A stretch of 64,000 nt of DNA, from the NCBI RefSeq assembly GCF_001552535.1, contig NZ_BCRJ01000007.1, positions 1 to 64,000 of the forward strand, written 5' to 3'. Both the position numbers and the translations under genes were made by a program. Positions 34,088-42,883 of the stretch are shown here, in pieces; the stretch's first letter is position 1; the number at the start of each line of letters is the position of its first letter. This DNA is from Nocardioides jensenii JCM 1364 = NBRC 14755 (GTDB lineage: Bacteria > Actinomycetota > Actinomycetes > Propionibacteriales > Nocardioidaceae). The notes under the pieces were generated by a model, which saw only the letters and a list, made by a program, of their open reading frames with translations, made no database searches and was not told where the DNA came from.

Positions 34088-36328
34088 ATGGTGACGCCCC
34101 AGCCGGTTGTCGTTCTCCACGACGTGCGCTCACGCACCGAACGACGCCTTGTCACCACGTGGGCGAGAGAGACGCATCCCGGTTCCTGCGTCCGCGGGGT
34201 TGACGACGGGTGGCTGGCGGACCAGTTCGACGACGACGCACTGCTGGTCCCCGCGAGAGTCGCCTGGGTGGCCGCACCCAGGAGCGACGGGACTCGCACC
34301 ACCGACATGCTCGGCCACCTCACTCCGCGGCGCCCGTGGCCCCTTGCCCAGCCCCTGCTGGCCCGCCGCGCTCCCGGCGCGGTGACCATCGTCGTCGGCG
34401 AGGCGGCAACGCTGGCCGAGCTGCGGAGTCGGTTCGAGAAGGAGCCACCGGGCGGCGACTCCCTGGAGGAGTTCATCAGGCACGCGGCGATCCTGGCCAG
34501 TGACCGTGCCGAACGCCGCCTGGTCGGTGACCGCTACAAGGTGCCGCGCCGGGTGGCGGAGCAGATCGCCTCCTCGGCGCGCCTCCGCGACAAGGTCCGC
34601 GCCCTCGCAGCCGACACGGGTGCGACGTACGACGAGGTCTTCGGCGAGGTGCAGGACTGCCTCACCGAGCTGACCGCGGTCCAGAGCCCGGCCGTCATCG
34701 ACGCCTACCGTGCGGTGCTCTCGCCGATGCATGCCCGCGCATGGAAGGTCAACGTCGACGAGAGCGGGCTCGAGTCACTACGGGCACTCAACAAGCACAG
34801 CGCGCTGGTCTTCCTGCCGGCGCACCGGTCGTACGCCGACCCGCTGGTGCTGGGGGAGGTGCTGCACACCCACGACTTCCCCCGCAACCACACGTTGGGG
34901 GGCTCGAACATGGCGATCTGGCCGATCGGCCCTCTCGGGAAGCGAGCCGGCATGGTCTTCATCCGCCGGGCCAACGCCGACGACCGCGCCTACAAGCTGG
35001 CCCTGCGGGAGTACCTTGCGCACCTGGCGGCCAAGCGGTTCAACCTCGAGTGGTACATCGAGGGAGGGCGCACCCGCACCGGGAAGCTGCGGCCGCCGAA
35101 GTTCGGCCTGCTCTCCTACCTGACCCGTGCCCTGCAGGAGAAGCGGACCGACGACGTCCAGCTGGTGCCGGTCTCGATCGTCTACGACCACATGCACGAG
35201 GTGCATGCCCTCTCCGACGAGCAGGGCGGCGCCACGAAGGCGGCCGAGGGCAGTCGGTGGTTGGCCCGCTACGTGCGCGGCCAGCTCAGCAACAGGGGCA
35301 ATGCCTGGGTCCAGTTCGGTGAGCCCTTCTCGCTGCGCCAGGCGCTGGCGGATGCTGGGGAGGGCAGCACCCAGCTGGAGAAGGTCGCCTTCCAGATCTG
35401 CGACGGCATCAACCGGGCGACGCCGGTGACCCCGACCGCCCTGGTCACCTTCGCCCTGCTGGGAACTCACCACCGTGCCCTGACCCTGGCAGAGATCCGC
35501 CGGGTCTCCCACGCGCTGCTCGACTACCTGGACTCGCGGGGCATCACGGGACCGGCCGACGTACTGCGGTCGGACGACGCACTGGTCGCCACCCTCGAGC
35601 AGCTCGTGGCCTCCGGGGTCACCAGCCTCTGGTCCGGCGGACCCGAGCCGGTCTGGGCAGTCTCACCCGGCCAGCACCGGGTGGCGGCGTTCTATCGCAA
35701 CGGTGCGATCCACCATCTCGTGACGAGGGCGATCGTCGAGCTCGCACTGCTCCACGTCGCCGACCGGGACGCCGACACGACTCCGCTCGACGCCGCGTAC
35801 GCCGAGGCGCTGCGACTGCGCGACCTGCTGAAGTTCGAGTTCTTCTTCCCCACCACCCAGCAGTTCCGTGCCGACGTCGTCGCGGAGTGTGAGCTCATCG
35901 ATCCCGACTGGTTCGACCGGGCACACACTGAGAGTGGACTGACCGATCTGCTCGCCTCCTCGACGATGCTGGTCGCCCACCGCGCGTTCCGGTCGTTCTT
36001 CGACGCCCAGCTCGTGGTGGCCGAAGCCCTGCGCGACAAGGAGCCCGGGAGGGAGCTGGACGAGGAGGCGCTGCTCGGAGAGTGCCTGGGCCTCGGCCAG
36101 CAGATGTGGCTGCAGGGACGACTGCACCGCGCGGACTCGGTCTCACGCGAGCTCTACGCGACGGCGTTGAAACTGGCTCGCCACCGCGGCCTCGTCGACG
36201 GTGACGGTGACGCGGCCACGGTGCGCAGGGCCCGGGCAGAGTTCGCCGAGACCGTGGTGGACGTGCTCGCCCGGATGAGCCGGATCGCCGAGCTGGAGGA
36301 AGCGATCCTCAGCGAAGGCGCGGTGTGA
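34088..36328 (+). CDS. Glycerol-3-phosphate 1-O-acyltransferase, PlsB-like
   Basis: The 746-residue acyltransferase transfers an acyl chain to sn-1 of glycerol-3-phosphate, the first step of glycerolipid synthesis at the membrane. The catalytic HX4D is PAHRSYADPLVL (about residue 240), then NMAIWPIGPLGK, GMVFIRR, and the glycerol-phosphate-binding block EGGRTRTGKLRPPKFG, followed by VPVSIVYD. The C-terminal 350 residues match the PlsB helical extension. It is first in a tight four-gene operon (TGATG overlap with the next gene). The ATG at 34088 is chosen; the frame is open further upstream but reads through the leader hairpin. Confidence 0.9.
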   Translation: MVTPQPVVVLHDVRSRTERRLVTTWARETHPGSCVRGVDDGWLADQFDDDALLVPARVAWVAAPRSDGTRTTDMLGHLTPRRPWPLAQPLLARRAPGAVTIVVGEAATLAELRSRFEKEPPGGDSLEEFIRHAAILASDRAERRLVGDRYKVPRRVAEQIASSARLRDKVRALAADTGATYDEVFGEVQDCLTELTAVQSPAVIDAYRAVLSPMHARAWKVNVDESGLESLRALNKHSALVFLPAHRSYADPLVLGEVLHTHDFPRNHTLGGSNMAIWPIGPLGKRAGMVFIRRANADDRAYKLALREYLAHLAAKRFNLEWYIEGGRTRTGKLRPPKFGLLSYLTRALQEKRTDDVQLVPVSIVYDHMHEVHALSDEQGGATKAAEGSRWLARYVRGQLSNRGNAWVQFGEPFSLRQALADAGEGSTQLEKVAFQICDGINRATPVTPTALVTFALLGTHHRALTLAEIRRVSHALLDYLDSRGITGPADVLRSDDALVATLEQLVASGVTSLWSGGPEPVWAVSPGQHRVAAFYRNGAIHHLVTRAIVELALLHVADRDADTTPLDAAYAEALRLRDLLKFEFFFPTTQQFRADVVAECELIDPDWFDRAHTESGLTDLLASSTMLVAHRAFRSFFDAQLVVAEALRDKEPGRELDEEALLGECLGLGQQMWLQGRLHRADSVSRELYATALKLARHRGLVDGDGDAATVRRARAEFAETVVDVLARMSRIAELEEAILSEGAV

Positions 36329-37785
36329 TGAGCCTCGAGACGCTCCTCCACGAGATCTACGCCGGACCCAGCGGGCCGGAGATCGGAGCCTTCTTCGACT
36401 ACGACGGCACCGTGATCACCGGATTCTCGGCGTCGTCGTTCTACGGACACCGGATCCGGGGCGGCGAGATGGGCTTGGGCGAGCTCGCGCACACGCTGTG
36501 GGCGGGCGTGCGTGGGGTGAACACGGCCGAGGACTATCGCGAGCTCCTCGACCTCAGCTGCCAGGCATGGGCGGGCAAGACTCAGCAAGCGCTGGGTGAC
36601 CTCGGCAGACGACTCTTCAAGGACAGCATCGCCGGCCGGCTCCACCTCGAGGTGTGGGAGCTGGTCAAGGCTCATCACGACATGGGCCACACGGTCGTCC
36701 TCGCCTCGTCCGCGACCGCGTTCCAGGTCGAGCCGATGGCCGACGCCCTCGATGCGCAGCACCTCCTGTGCACCGATCTCGAGGTCGTGGACGGCGTCCT
36801 GACCGGGCGCGTCATCGGCACGCCCTTGTGGGGCCCCGGCAAGGCCGACGCTGTGACGGAGCTGGCGGCCCGAGAAGGCATCGACCTGGGCCGCTCCTAC
36901 GGCTACAGCAACGGCACGGAGGACGTCCCCTTCCTCTCCACGGTCGGCACCGCCGTCGCCGTCTCGCCGGAACCCGGCCTGCGCGCCGAGGCCGGGGAGC
37001 GCGACTGGCGGGTCCTGGAGTGCGTGCCGCGCACCGGGCGCCCGAGCCTGGGGGACGTGGCGCGGACGGCCGGGTTCTACGGCGCCTTCGCCACTGCCTT
37101 CGGGACCGGTCTCGGGCTGGGGCTGCTGAACCGGAACCGGGCGCAGGTCTTCGACATCACGGGCAGCGTCGGCTCCGACGTCGGCCTCGCGCTGGCCGGC
37201 GTGACCGTGGAGGTGGTCGAGGGTCAGGAGCACCTGTGGAGCGGCCGACCCTGCGTCTTCGTCTTCAACCACCAGAGCAAGATCGACCCGGTCGTCGTGA
37301 TGAAGCTGCTCCGCCAGCGTTGGACCGGTGTGGCCAAGGCGGAGGCGAAGAAGATCCCGGGCTTCGGGCAGCTCTTCCAGATCGCCGGCGTCGCGTTCGT
37401 CGGGCGCACGGGGAACGTCGAGGAGGCCAGGCAGGCCCTGGCCCCGGCCATTGCCAAGGTGCGCGACCAGGGCTTCTCGCTGGCCCTGTCGCCCGAAGGC
37501 ACCAGGTCGCCGACGCCACGGCTGGGGGCATTCAAGAAGGGTGCCTTCCACATCGCCATGCAAGCCGGAGTGCCGATGGTGCCGATCGTGATCCGGAATG
37601 CCGGCGACGTCATGTGGCGCGGTGCCCAGACCCTGCGCCCCGGCGTCGTCGAAGTCGTCGTCCTCCCGCCGGTGGACACGACCGACTGGAGGGTCGAGTC
37701 GATCGACCGCCACGTCACCGACGTGCGCGACCAGTTCGTGCGCACCCTCGCTCATTGGCCGGGCCGACCGCGGAGGACACCGTGA
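36328..37785 (+). CDS. Fused HAD-IB phosphatase / 1-acyl-glycerol-3-phosphate acyltransferase
   Basis: A 485-residue two-domain protein. Residues about 1-240 are a SerB-like HAD-IB domain: FFDYDGTVITGFSA (motif I), ASSATAFQVEPMADALDA, and SYGYSNGTEDVPFLSTVG (motif IV, with Asn-Gly-Thr-Glu-Asp in place of GDSxxD). Residues about 280-470 are a PlsC domain with FNHQSKIDPVVV (HX4D), VAFVGR and SPEGTRSP. The fusion would make phosphatidate and perhaps dephosphorylate it to diacylglycerol, feeding the WS/DGAT encoded next. The start is the ATG sharing its A with the upstream stop. Confidence 0.9.
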   Translation: MSLETLLHEIYAGPSGPEIGAFFDYDGTVITGFSASSFYGHRIRGGEMGLGELAHTLWAGVRGVNTAEDYRELLDLSCQAWAGKTQQALGDLGRRLFKDSIAGRLHLEVWELVKAHHDMGHTVVLASSATAFQVEPMADALDAQHLLCTDLEVVDGVLTGRVIGTPLWGPGKADAVTELAAREGIDLGRSYGYSNGTEDVPFLSTVGTAVAVSPEPGLRAEAGERDWRVLECVPRTGRPSLGDVARTAGFYGAFATAFGTGLGLGLLNRNRAQVFDITGSVGSDVGLALAGVTVEVVEGQEHLWSGRPCVFVFNHQSKIDPVVVMKLLRQRWTGVAKAEAKKIPGFGQLFQIAGVAFVGRTGNVEEARQALAPAIAKVRDQGFSLALSPEGTRSPTPRLGAFKKGAFHIAMQAGVPMVPIVIRNAGDVMWRGAQTLRPGVVEVVVLPPVDTTDWRVESIDRHVTDVRDQFVRTLAHWPGRPRRTP

Positions 37786-39215
37786 ACACAGCAGACACCA
37801 CCCAGCAGGGCTGGGGCCAGGAACCGACGATGAACGCCATCGAGACCGTCATGTGGCGTGCCGAGACCGATCCGACACTCAAGTCCACGATGATCGCCCT
37901 CGAGGTGCTCGACCGCGCGCCGGAGTGGGCCGACTTCGTGGCCACTCACGAGCGCGCGGTCGGCGCGGTGCCACGGCTGCGGCAACGAGTGGTGGAGCCG
38001 CCGTTGGGTCTGGCCGCACCGCACTGGTCGACGGACCCGCAGTTCGACCTGCACTTCCACCTGCGCCGGTCGACTCTCCCGGCCGGTGCCACCTGGCAGG
38101 GCCTCTTCTCCGCGGCCGAGCAGATCGCGATGACCCCGTTCGACCGCGCCCGACCGCCCTGGGAGGCCACCCTCGTCGAAGGTCTGCCGGGCGGCCGCGC
38201 GGCGTACGTCCTGAAGCTGCACCACGCCTCCACCGACGGTGCCGGAACCCTCCAGCTGATGCAGGTGCTGCACGCGGCGGCGCCGGTCGCCGGACGTGAC
38301 GGAGCCGACGACGCGCTTCCGCCGGCGGCTCCCGTGACGGCGTGGAAGGCCCTCGGGGCGCAGGCGCTCGACGCGGCCCGGTCGACTCCTTCCGCGGCGC
38401 GTCGGGGCGGGGACGTGGCCAGTCGGGTCGCCGCCTCCCCAGGGAAGGCGCTGCGCGACGGTCTCCGCTACGGCCTGTCTCTGCGCCGGGTCCTCTCGCC
38501 GCCACCCGCCGCTCCCTCACCACTCCTCGTCAAGCGCAGTGTGAACTGGCGCTATGCAGCCCTGGACGTCGACCTGGCCTCACTGCGTGCGGCCGCCAAG
38601 GTGGCCGGGGGGTCGTTGAACGATGCCTACATCGCCGCCCTGCTCGGCGGGTACCGCCGCTACCACGAGGCCCTCGGCCGACCGGTCCGGGCGATCCCGA
38701 TGGCCATCCCCATCTCGGTGCGCCGTGACGGTGAGGGCGGGGGTGGCAACCGCTTCGCCACCGCCCGGCTGGCCGGACCGGTTGGGGTCATCGACGCCCG
38801 GGAGCGGATCGTGGCGATCGGTGACCTGGTCCGGACGGCGCGCGCCGAGCCCGCGCTCGACAACATCGCGGTGCTGGCCCCCGTTCTCGCCCGGCTGCCC
38901 GCCCCGGCGATCGCGCAGATTGCCGGTGGCATGGGCCGAAGCAGTGACCTCCAGGCCAGCAACGTGCCGGGCTCTCGCGAGGAGGTCCATCTCGCCGGGG
39001 CCCGGGTCGAGCGGCTCTATCCCTTCGCACCGCTGCCGGGTTGTCCCGCGATGATCACCCTGGTCTCCCATCTGGACACCTGCTGCATCGGAGTGAACTA
39101 CGACGCGGCAGCCTTCACCGAGGGCGAGCTGTTCCTGTCCTGCCTCGAGGCCGGCTTCACCGAGGTGCTGGCGCTGGCCGGTCCGGACGCCGGAGCCGCC
39201 ACATGGCTGAGATGA
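37782..39215 (+). CDS. Wax ester synthase/diacylglycerol acyltransferase (WS/DGAT)
   Basis: The 477-residue protein carries the catalytic HHxxxDG as LHHASTDGAG (about residue 147) and the N-terminal MNAIETVMWRAE typical of the family, plus SLNDAYIAALLGGYRRY and SNVPGSREEVHLAGARV, which matches the conserved ND and SNVPGP-like blocks. It esterifies diacylglycerol or fatty alcohols with acyl-CoA to give storage triacylglycerol or wax ester. It starts at a GTGA overlap with the HAD-PlsC gene, so acyl-CoA and glycerol-3-phosphate could be carried to storage lipid by one operon. Confidence 0.92.
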   Translation: MNTADTTQQGWGQEPTMNAIETVMWRAETDPTLKSTMIALEVLDRAPEWADFVATHERAVGAVPRLRQRVVEPPLGLAAPHWSTDPQFDLHFHLRRSTLPAGATWQGLFSAAEQIAMTPFDRARPPWEATLVEGLPGGRAAYVLKLHHASTDGAGTLQLMQVLHAAAPVAGRDGADDALPPAAPVTAWKALGAQALDAARSTPSAARRGGDVASRVAASPGKALRDGLRYGLSLRRVLSPPPAAPSPLLVKRSVNWRYAALDVDLASLRAAAKVAGGSLNDAYIAALLGGYRRYHEALGRPVRAIPMAIPISVRRDGEGGGGNRFATARLAGPVGVIDARERIVAIGDLVRTARAEPALDNIAVLAPVLARLPAPAIAQIAGGMGRSSDLQASNVPGSREEVHLAGARVERLYPFAPLPGCPAMITLVSHLDTCCIGVNYDAAAFTEGELFLSCLEAGFTEVLALAGPDAGAATWLR

Positions 39216-40015
39216 CTGCCCAGCCGGATCTTCACACCGGCGGCAGCGGCAGCCCGCTCGTGCTCCTGCACGGCATCAACATGTCGTGGAAGATCTGGCG
39301 GCCCGTGCTCCCCGCACTGGAGGAGCACCACGCCGTGCTCGCACCGACGCTGGCCGGGCACCTCGGGGGACCCGGCATCACCGAGGGCGCCCTTGGAATC
39401 GCCCCGGTGGCCGACGCGGTGGAGGCGATGCTCGACGCGCAGGGAGTCGAGCGCGCGCACCTCGTGGGCAACTCCCTCGGCGGATGGCTGGCCTGCGAGC
39501 TGGCTCAGCGCGGTCGGGCCACGTCGGTCGTGGCGTTCTCCCCGGCGGGAGCATGGGACACCAGGTCCGCCCAGGACCGCATCGTTCGACTGATGCGGTT
39601 CGCCGGCCGAAGCGCGCAGTGGTCGTTGACCCCGCGCCTCCTGTCGAACCCCCGTCTGCGCCGCGCAGCCATGCGGGTCGCCCTCGAGCGCGGCGACCTC
39701 GTCTCCGACACGGTCGCGCTGGAGATGGTCGATGAGATGCGGGCCTGCGTGCTCCTCGAGGGGCTGCTCGGCTGGATCGACGAGCACGGGTCGATCGCCG
39801 ACTTCGACATCGACGAGACCTGCCCGGTGCGACTGGCCTGGCCGGTGACCGACCGGACGATTCCCTGGATCCCCTACGGCCGCGCCTATCGGGCGCTGAT
39901 CCCCCATGCCGAGGTCGTTCCCCTGCGCGGTGTCGGACACGTGCCGATGTTCGACGACCCCGGGCTGGTGAGTCGCACGATCCTCGACTTCACCACCCGC
40001 GCTCACGCCCAGTGA
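39203..40015 (+). CDS. Alpha/beta hydrolase
   Basis: A 270-residue alpha/beta-hydrolase fold protein with the oxyanion strand LVLLHGINMSWKIW, nucleophile elbow VGNSLGGWLA (Ser near 94), and catalytic His in GVGHVPMFDDP. Acid residues lie in between. It overlaps the WS/DGAT gene by 13 bp (ATG 39203, GGAG seven bases upstream) or by 4 bp if ATG 39212 is used. As last gene of the operon it is likely to hydrolyse the lipid products or trim acyl donors; the substrate is inferred only from context. Confidence 0.87.
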   Translation: MAEMTAQPDLHTGGSGSPLVLLHGINMSWKIWRPVLPALEEHHAVLAPTLAGHLGGPGITEGALGIAPVADAVEAMLDAQGVERAHLVGNSLGGWLACELAQRGRATSVVAFSPAGAWDTRSAQDRIVRLMRFAGRSAQWSLTPRLLSNPRLRRAAMRVALERGDLVSDTVALEMVDEMRACVLLEGLLGWIDEHGSIADFDIDETCPVRLAWPVTDRTIPWIPYGRAYRALIPHAEVVPLRGVGHVPMFDDPGLVSRTILDFTTRAHAQ

Positions 40016-40144
40016 GCCCTCGTCCCCCGGGAGGCGCATCTCATGGTGAGCAAGTTTCGCGTTCTGCGGACACGCACCCCACGGATCGGGCACGATTCCT
40101 GCTGCCGGGCGTGGGGACCCGAGACTCCGCGTCCGGCACTCTTT

Positions 40145-40185
40145 GACGAGGTCCGCGCCGTTCCCCCGCGAGCGCGGGCCTCGTC
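40145..40185 (+). terminator. Terminator of the lipid operon
   Basis: A 13-bp stem (GACGAGGTCCGCG with CGCGGGCCTCGTC, one G-T pair), 15-nt loop, between the convergent hydrolase and SMR genes. There is no clear T-run. Confidence 0.65.
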
Positions 40186-40237
40186 GTCCCCCTGATCCCT
40201 CTCGATCGGTGATTCCGGGCTGAGGGGATCGGACGGC

Positions 40238-40612
40238 TCAGGGGCTGGTCTCGGCCTGCACCGGCTCGGGTGCCGAGGCATCCACACTGGTGGCCCCGAA
40301 CTGGAGGGCGACGATGCCCACCACGATGAGGGTGAGTCCACCTATCTGGGTGGGGGAGAGCGGTTCCTTGAGGAACATGGTGCCGATCGCGGCGATGGCG
40401 AACATGCCCATCCCGGACCACACGGCGTACGCCGTTGCGACGGTCATGCCGTGGGTGAGTGCCTTGGACAGGGCGTAGAAGGCCATCGCGTAGCCGACGG
40501 TGACGAAGACCGAGGGGACCAGCCGCGTGAAGGACTCCGAGGCCCGCAGCGACAACGTCGCCGCCACCTCGGTGCCGATCGCGACGGCCAGCCACCACCA
40601 CATGGCGCTCAT
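40238..40612 (-). CDS. Small multidrug resistance (SMR) family transporter
   Basis: A 124-residue protein with four transmembrane helices. The essential membrane-embedded Glu lies in helix 1 (WWWLAVAIGTEVAATLSL, Glu15), and the family signature AYAVWSGMGMFAIAAIG is in helix 3. SMR proteins work as dual-topology dimers exchanging protons for cationic compounds or guanidinium. A 15-residue Ala/Pro/Glu tail is extra. It is last of a three-gene overlapping operon after two small unknown proteins. Confidence 0.92.
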   Translation of the reverse strand: MSAMWWWLAVAIGTEVAATLSLRASESFTRLVPSVFVTVGYAMAFYALSKALTHGMTVATAYAVWSGMGMFAIAAIGTMFLKEPLSPTQIGGLTLIVVGIVALQFGATSVDASAPEPVQAETSP

Positions 40613-40773
40613 GCCACGTAGGTGAGGACGTAGTGGTCCGCCGTACGGCGGCTGCCGGTGATCACGGCGCCAGTCGCCCGCAGGTGCTCCACCTCGCGGG
40701 CCAGCTCCTCGTCAGCGACGCTGACCGTGTGCCAGGAACAGGGCGCGGTGTGCGGGACGACTGGGGTGGTCAT
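40609..40773 (-). CDS. Small protein of unknown function (54 residues)
   Basis: This short ORF has ATGA overlaps on both sides: its ATG overlaps the stop of the 69-residue gene and its TGA overlaps the ATG of the SMR gene. That is strong evidence that it is real. The sequence starts MTTPVVPHTAPCSWHTVSVA, has an acidic helix (DEELAREVEHL) and ends in basic strands (GSRRTADHYVLTYVA). It has one Cys and no membrane segment. The function is unknown; translational coupling to the transporter suggests a partner or regulator. Confidence 0.7.
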   Translation of the reverse strand: MTTPVVPHTAPCSWHTVSVADEELAREVEHLRATGAVITGSRRTADHYVLTYVA

Positions 40774-40979
40774 GCGGCGCTCCCGTCGAGTTGTTCCGCG
40801 TTCTTGCGGAGCAGGTCCGCTGCGAAGCGGTGGGCGACCGCGGAGACCGGGGACGGCTCCCAGTAGTGCACCTTGGCCGACTCGGCGAGCGCTGTCTGCT
40901 CCTCGGCCTTGGCCAAGCGGAGCAGCTCACCACGGAGCCGATCGAGCAGGGCCTCCGAAGAAACTGTTGACTCCATCAT
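40770..40979 (-). CDS. Small helical protein of unknown function (about 69 residues)
   Basis: First gene of the SMR operon. The helical sequence has SSEALLDRLRGELLRLAKAE and SAVAHRFAADLLRKNAEQLD; the middle contains VHYWEPSP. There is no signal or membrane segment. Three adjacent in-frame ATGs (40988, 40979, 40976) are possible; 40979 is used here. The 4-bp overlap with the 54-residue gene shows co-translation. No family is recognised. A bipartite motif shared with the mce operon promoter region lies 68-100 bp upstream. Confidence 0.65.
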   Translation of the reverse strand: MMESTVSSEALLDRLRGELLRLAKAEEQTALAESAKVHYWEPSPVSAVAHRFAADLLRKNAEQLDGSAA

Positions 40980-41040
40980 GATCACCATCTCGTGGGAAAA
41001 CCTGGTTGGGAGTACGACGCTACGGAGGTGTGAACGGCGC

Positions 41041-41079
41041 CACATCGTCCCCGGGAAGTAGGTGTCTCCTCCCTTGGGG
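41041..41079 (-). promoter_or_regulatory. Bipartite motif upstream of the SMR operon
   Basis: On the minus strand, CCCCAAGGG (41079-41071), 18 bases, then GGGGA (41052-41048). The same two blocks with the same spacing precede the acyl-CoA ligase gene at 45152-45183. Confidence 0.45.
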
Positions 41080-41186
41080 GCGTCGTGGCGCCGCGCGTTC
41101 GTCGTGCCTGCTCCGGACGTGAATACACCCGGCCGCCGCGAAGTCGGGAGCGGTGCGGCGACCGGGTGATCTGTGGGGGAGCGCGA

Positions 41187-42422
41187 TCAGTCAGCGAGCT
41201 CCTCGGGGGCGAGCAGGTGCTCGCCGATGAAGGTGCGCGACTGGTCGGCGTTCAGCGGCTGGAACATGGAGGCGGCCGAGTCGCGGTAGAGACGCTCGAA
41301 GATGGCGCCCTTCTTGAACGACGAGCCACCGACCATGCTCATGGCGTGCCGGCTCATGTGCATGACGTTGTCCGCGATGAAGGTCTTGGCCAGCCCGATG
41401 TAGGGGAACCGGAGCTCCATGGGCCAGTTGTCGTCGTAGCCCTCGGTGACCTCGGTGCAGGTGCGGTAGAGCACCCGGCGGGACAGCTCGTAGCGCGAGG
41501 CCATGTCGCCGATGCCGTCGATGATGTGCCCGACACCGGACACCTTGACGTCCGCGGCAACCGTGGCGCCGAAGACGGCACCCAGCGTCTTCTTGGACAG
41601 GACCGCGCGGGACTCCTCGAGGATGCGCGACTGCATGCCGAGGTAGATGCTGGCGAACATCAGCGACGCCCATTCGAGTACGCCGAACGCACCCGAGCGC
41701 CACTCGCAGATGAAGCCGTCCTCGGGCACGTAGTAGCCGTCGAACACGATCGTCTGGGTGCCGGTGGCGTGCATGCCGAGGGCGTCCCAGGTCTTCACGA
41801 TGCTGATGCCGTCGCCCTGGCCGTTCTCGTCGACCTTGAACTCACCGATGAAGAAGGACTCGGCGTTGACGCGGTCCTCGAAGTTCTCCGGGAGGTTGCC
41901 GTCGGCGTCGGTGATGGTGGCGTTGGTGGTGATGATGTCGGCGGCCTCGCACAGCGTGCCCCAGACCTTCTTGCCGTAGAGCTTCCAGCCGCCCCCCTCC
42001 TGGGGGATCGCCTTCATGTCGGCCAAGCCGCTGAAGCCGGCGCGCTGCTCGGAGAACGGACCGAACATGATGTCACCGTCGGCGACCCGACCCAGCCAGT
42101 ACTTGTTCTGGGTCTCGCTCATCAGGCCCATCGTCATGCCGACCATGATGTAGTGCATGTTGTAGGCGAGGGTGATCGCGGAGTCGCCCTTGGACAGCTC
42201 GCTCACCACCTTCGACGTGGCGAGCAGATCGCCGCCCAGGCCGCCGTACTGCTTGGGCACGGGGAGGGCTCCGAGTCCGCTCTTCTTGAAGGCCTCGATG
42301 GACGGGTAGGCGAACGTGTTCTCGGTGTCGTACTTCGGGCCGATCTCACGGAAGTACTCCGAGAGCTCCTCGGCCTTGGCGAAGACCTTGTCGAACTCGC
42401 CCTCGGTGATTGTGTCAGTCAT
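41187..42422 (-). CDS. Acyl-CoA dehydrogenase family protein
   Basis: The 411-residue flavoprotein has the ACAD fold. An N-terminal helical domain contains PVPKQYGGLGGD, the middle beta domain has GPFSEQRAGFSG and KKVWGTLCEAADII, and the C-terminal helices include AMSMVGGSSFKKGAIFERLYRD. The usual C-terminal YEGT glutamate loop reads FQPLNAD instead, while a Glu in GVLEWASLMF aligns with the helix-G base of isovaleryl- and long-chain-type enzymes. It would oxidise an acyl-CoA, or possibly act as a flavin monooxygenase with the reductase encoded at 49690. It forms an operon with the SCP2 gene, 47 bp apart. Confidence 0.87.
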   Translation of the reverse strand: MTDTITEGEFDKVFAKAEELSEYFREIGPKYDTENTFAYPSIEAFKKSGLGALPVPKQYGGLGGDLLATSKVVSELSKGDSAITLAYNMHYIMVGMTMGLMSETQNKYWLGRVADGDIMFGPFSEQRAGFSGLADMKAIPQEGGGWKLYGKKVWGTLCEAADIITTNATITDADGNLPENFEDRVNAESFFIGEFKVDENGQGDGISIVKTWDALGMHATGTQTIVFDGYYVPEDGFICEWRSGAFGVLEWASLMFASIYLGMQSRILEESRAVLSKKTLGAVFGATVAADVKVSGVGHIIDGIGDMASRYELSRRVLYRTCTEVTEGYDDNWPMELRFPYIGLAKTFIADNVMHMSRHAMSMVGGSSFKKGAIFERLYRDSAASMFQPLNADQSRTFIGEHLLAPEELAD

Positions 42423-42469
42423 GGTGGCTCCAGTCGTGGTTTCCGGTGGTAGGTGTGGGGTCCGGGTGG

Positions 42470-42883
42470 TCAGTCGATGAGCAGGTCGTCGCGGCCGGCC
42501 TCGGCGAGGATGGCCTTGTAGGCGTCGAAGATCGGGCCGGTCAGGGGCAGCAGGCCGAGTGCAGTGGTGCGCTTGCCCTCGAGCTTGACCTTGCGCTGCG
42601 CCATGGCGAGCGTGAAGTTCAACTTGCCCTGCCAGAACCGGTTGGCGTTGTCCGAGCTCATCCGCAGCTGCACGGTCGAGGGCGCCGACGCGGCGGCATC
42701 CCCGGTCAGTACCTTCTGCCCGGGGAAGTCGACCAGGATCGATGCTGCGGGATCGGTCTGGGTGATCAGGACGACGAGTGAGCCGTCCTTGGTCGCCTCG
42801 ACGAACTTCGGGTCGGTGACACAGGCTTCCATGGCCTTGCCGATGTAGGCATAGACCTCGTCAGCGTCCTTGAACGTGCTCAC
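42470..42883 (-). CDS. SCP2 sterol-binding domain protein
   Basis: A 137-residue SCP2-like domain. The hydrophobic lipid cavity is formed by strands such as SLVVLITQTDPAASILVDF and TVQLRMSSDNANRFWQGKLN, followed by a helix with AMAQRKVKLEG and a C-terminal helix (IFDAYKAILAEAG). Such small SCP2 proteins carry lipids or acyl-CoA esters to enzymes. It is the promoter-proximal gene of the SCP2-dehydrogenase operon, divergent from the NTF2-like genes, and fits a pathway for a hydrophobic substrate. Confidence 0.88.
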   Translation of the reverse strand: MSTFKDADEVYAYIGKAMEACVTDPKFVEATKDGSLVVLITQTDPAASILVDFPGQKVLTGDAAASAPSTVQLRMSSDNANRFWQGKLNFTLAMAQRKVKLEGKRTTALGLLPLTGPIFDAYKAILAEAGRDDLLID

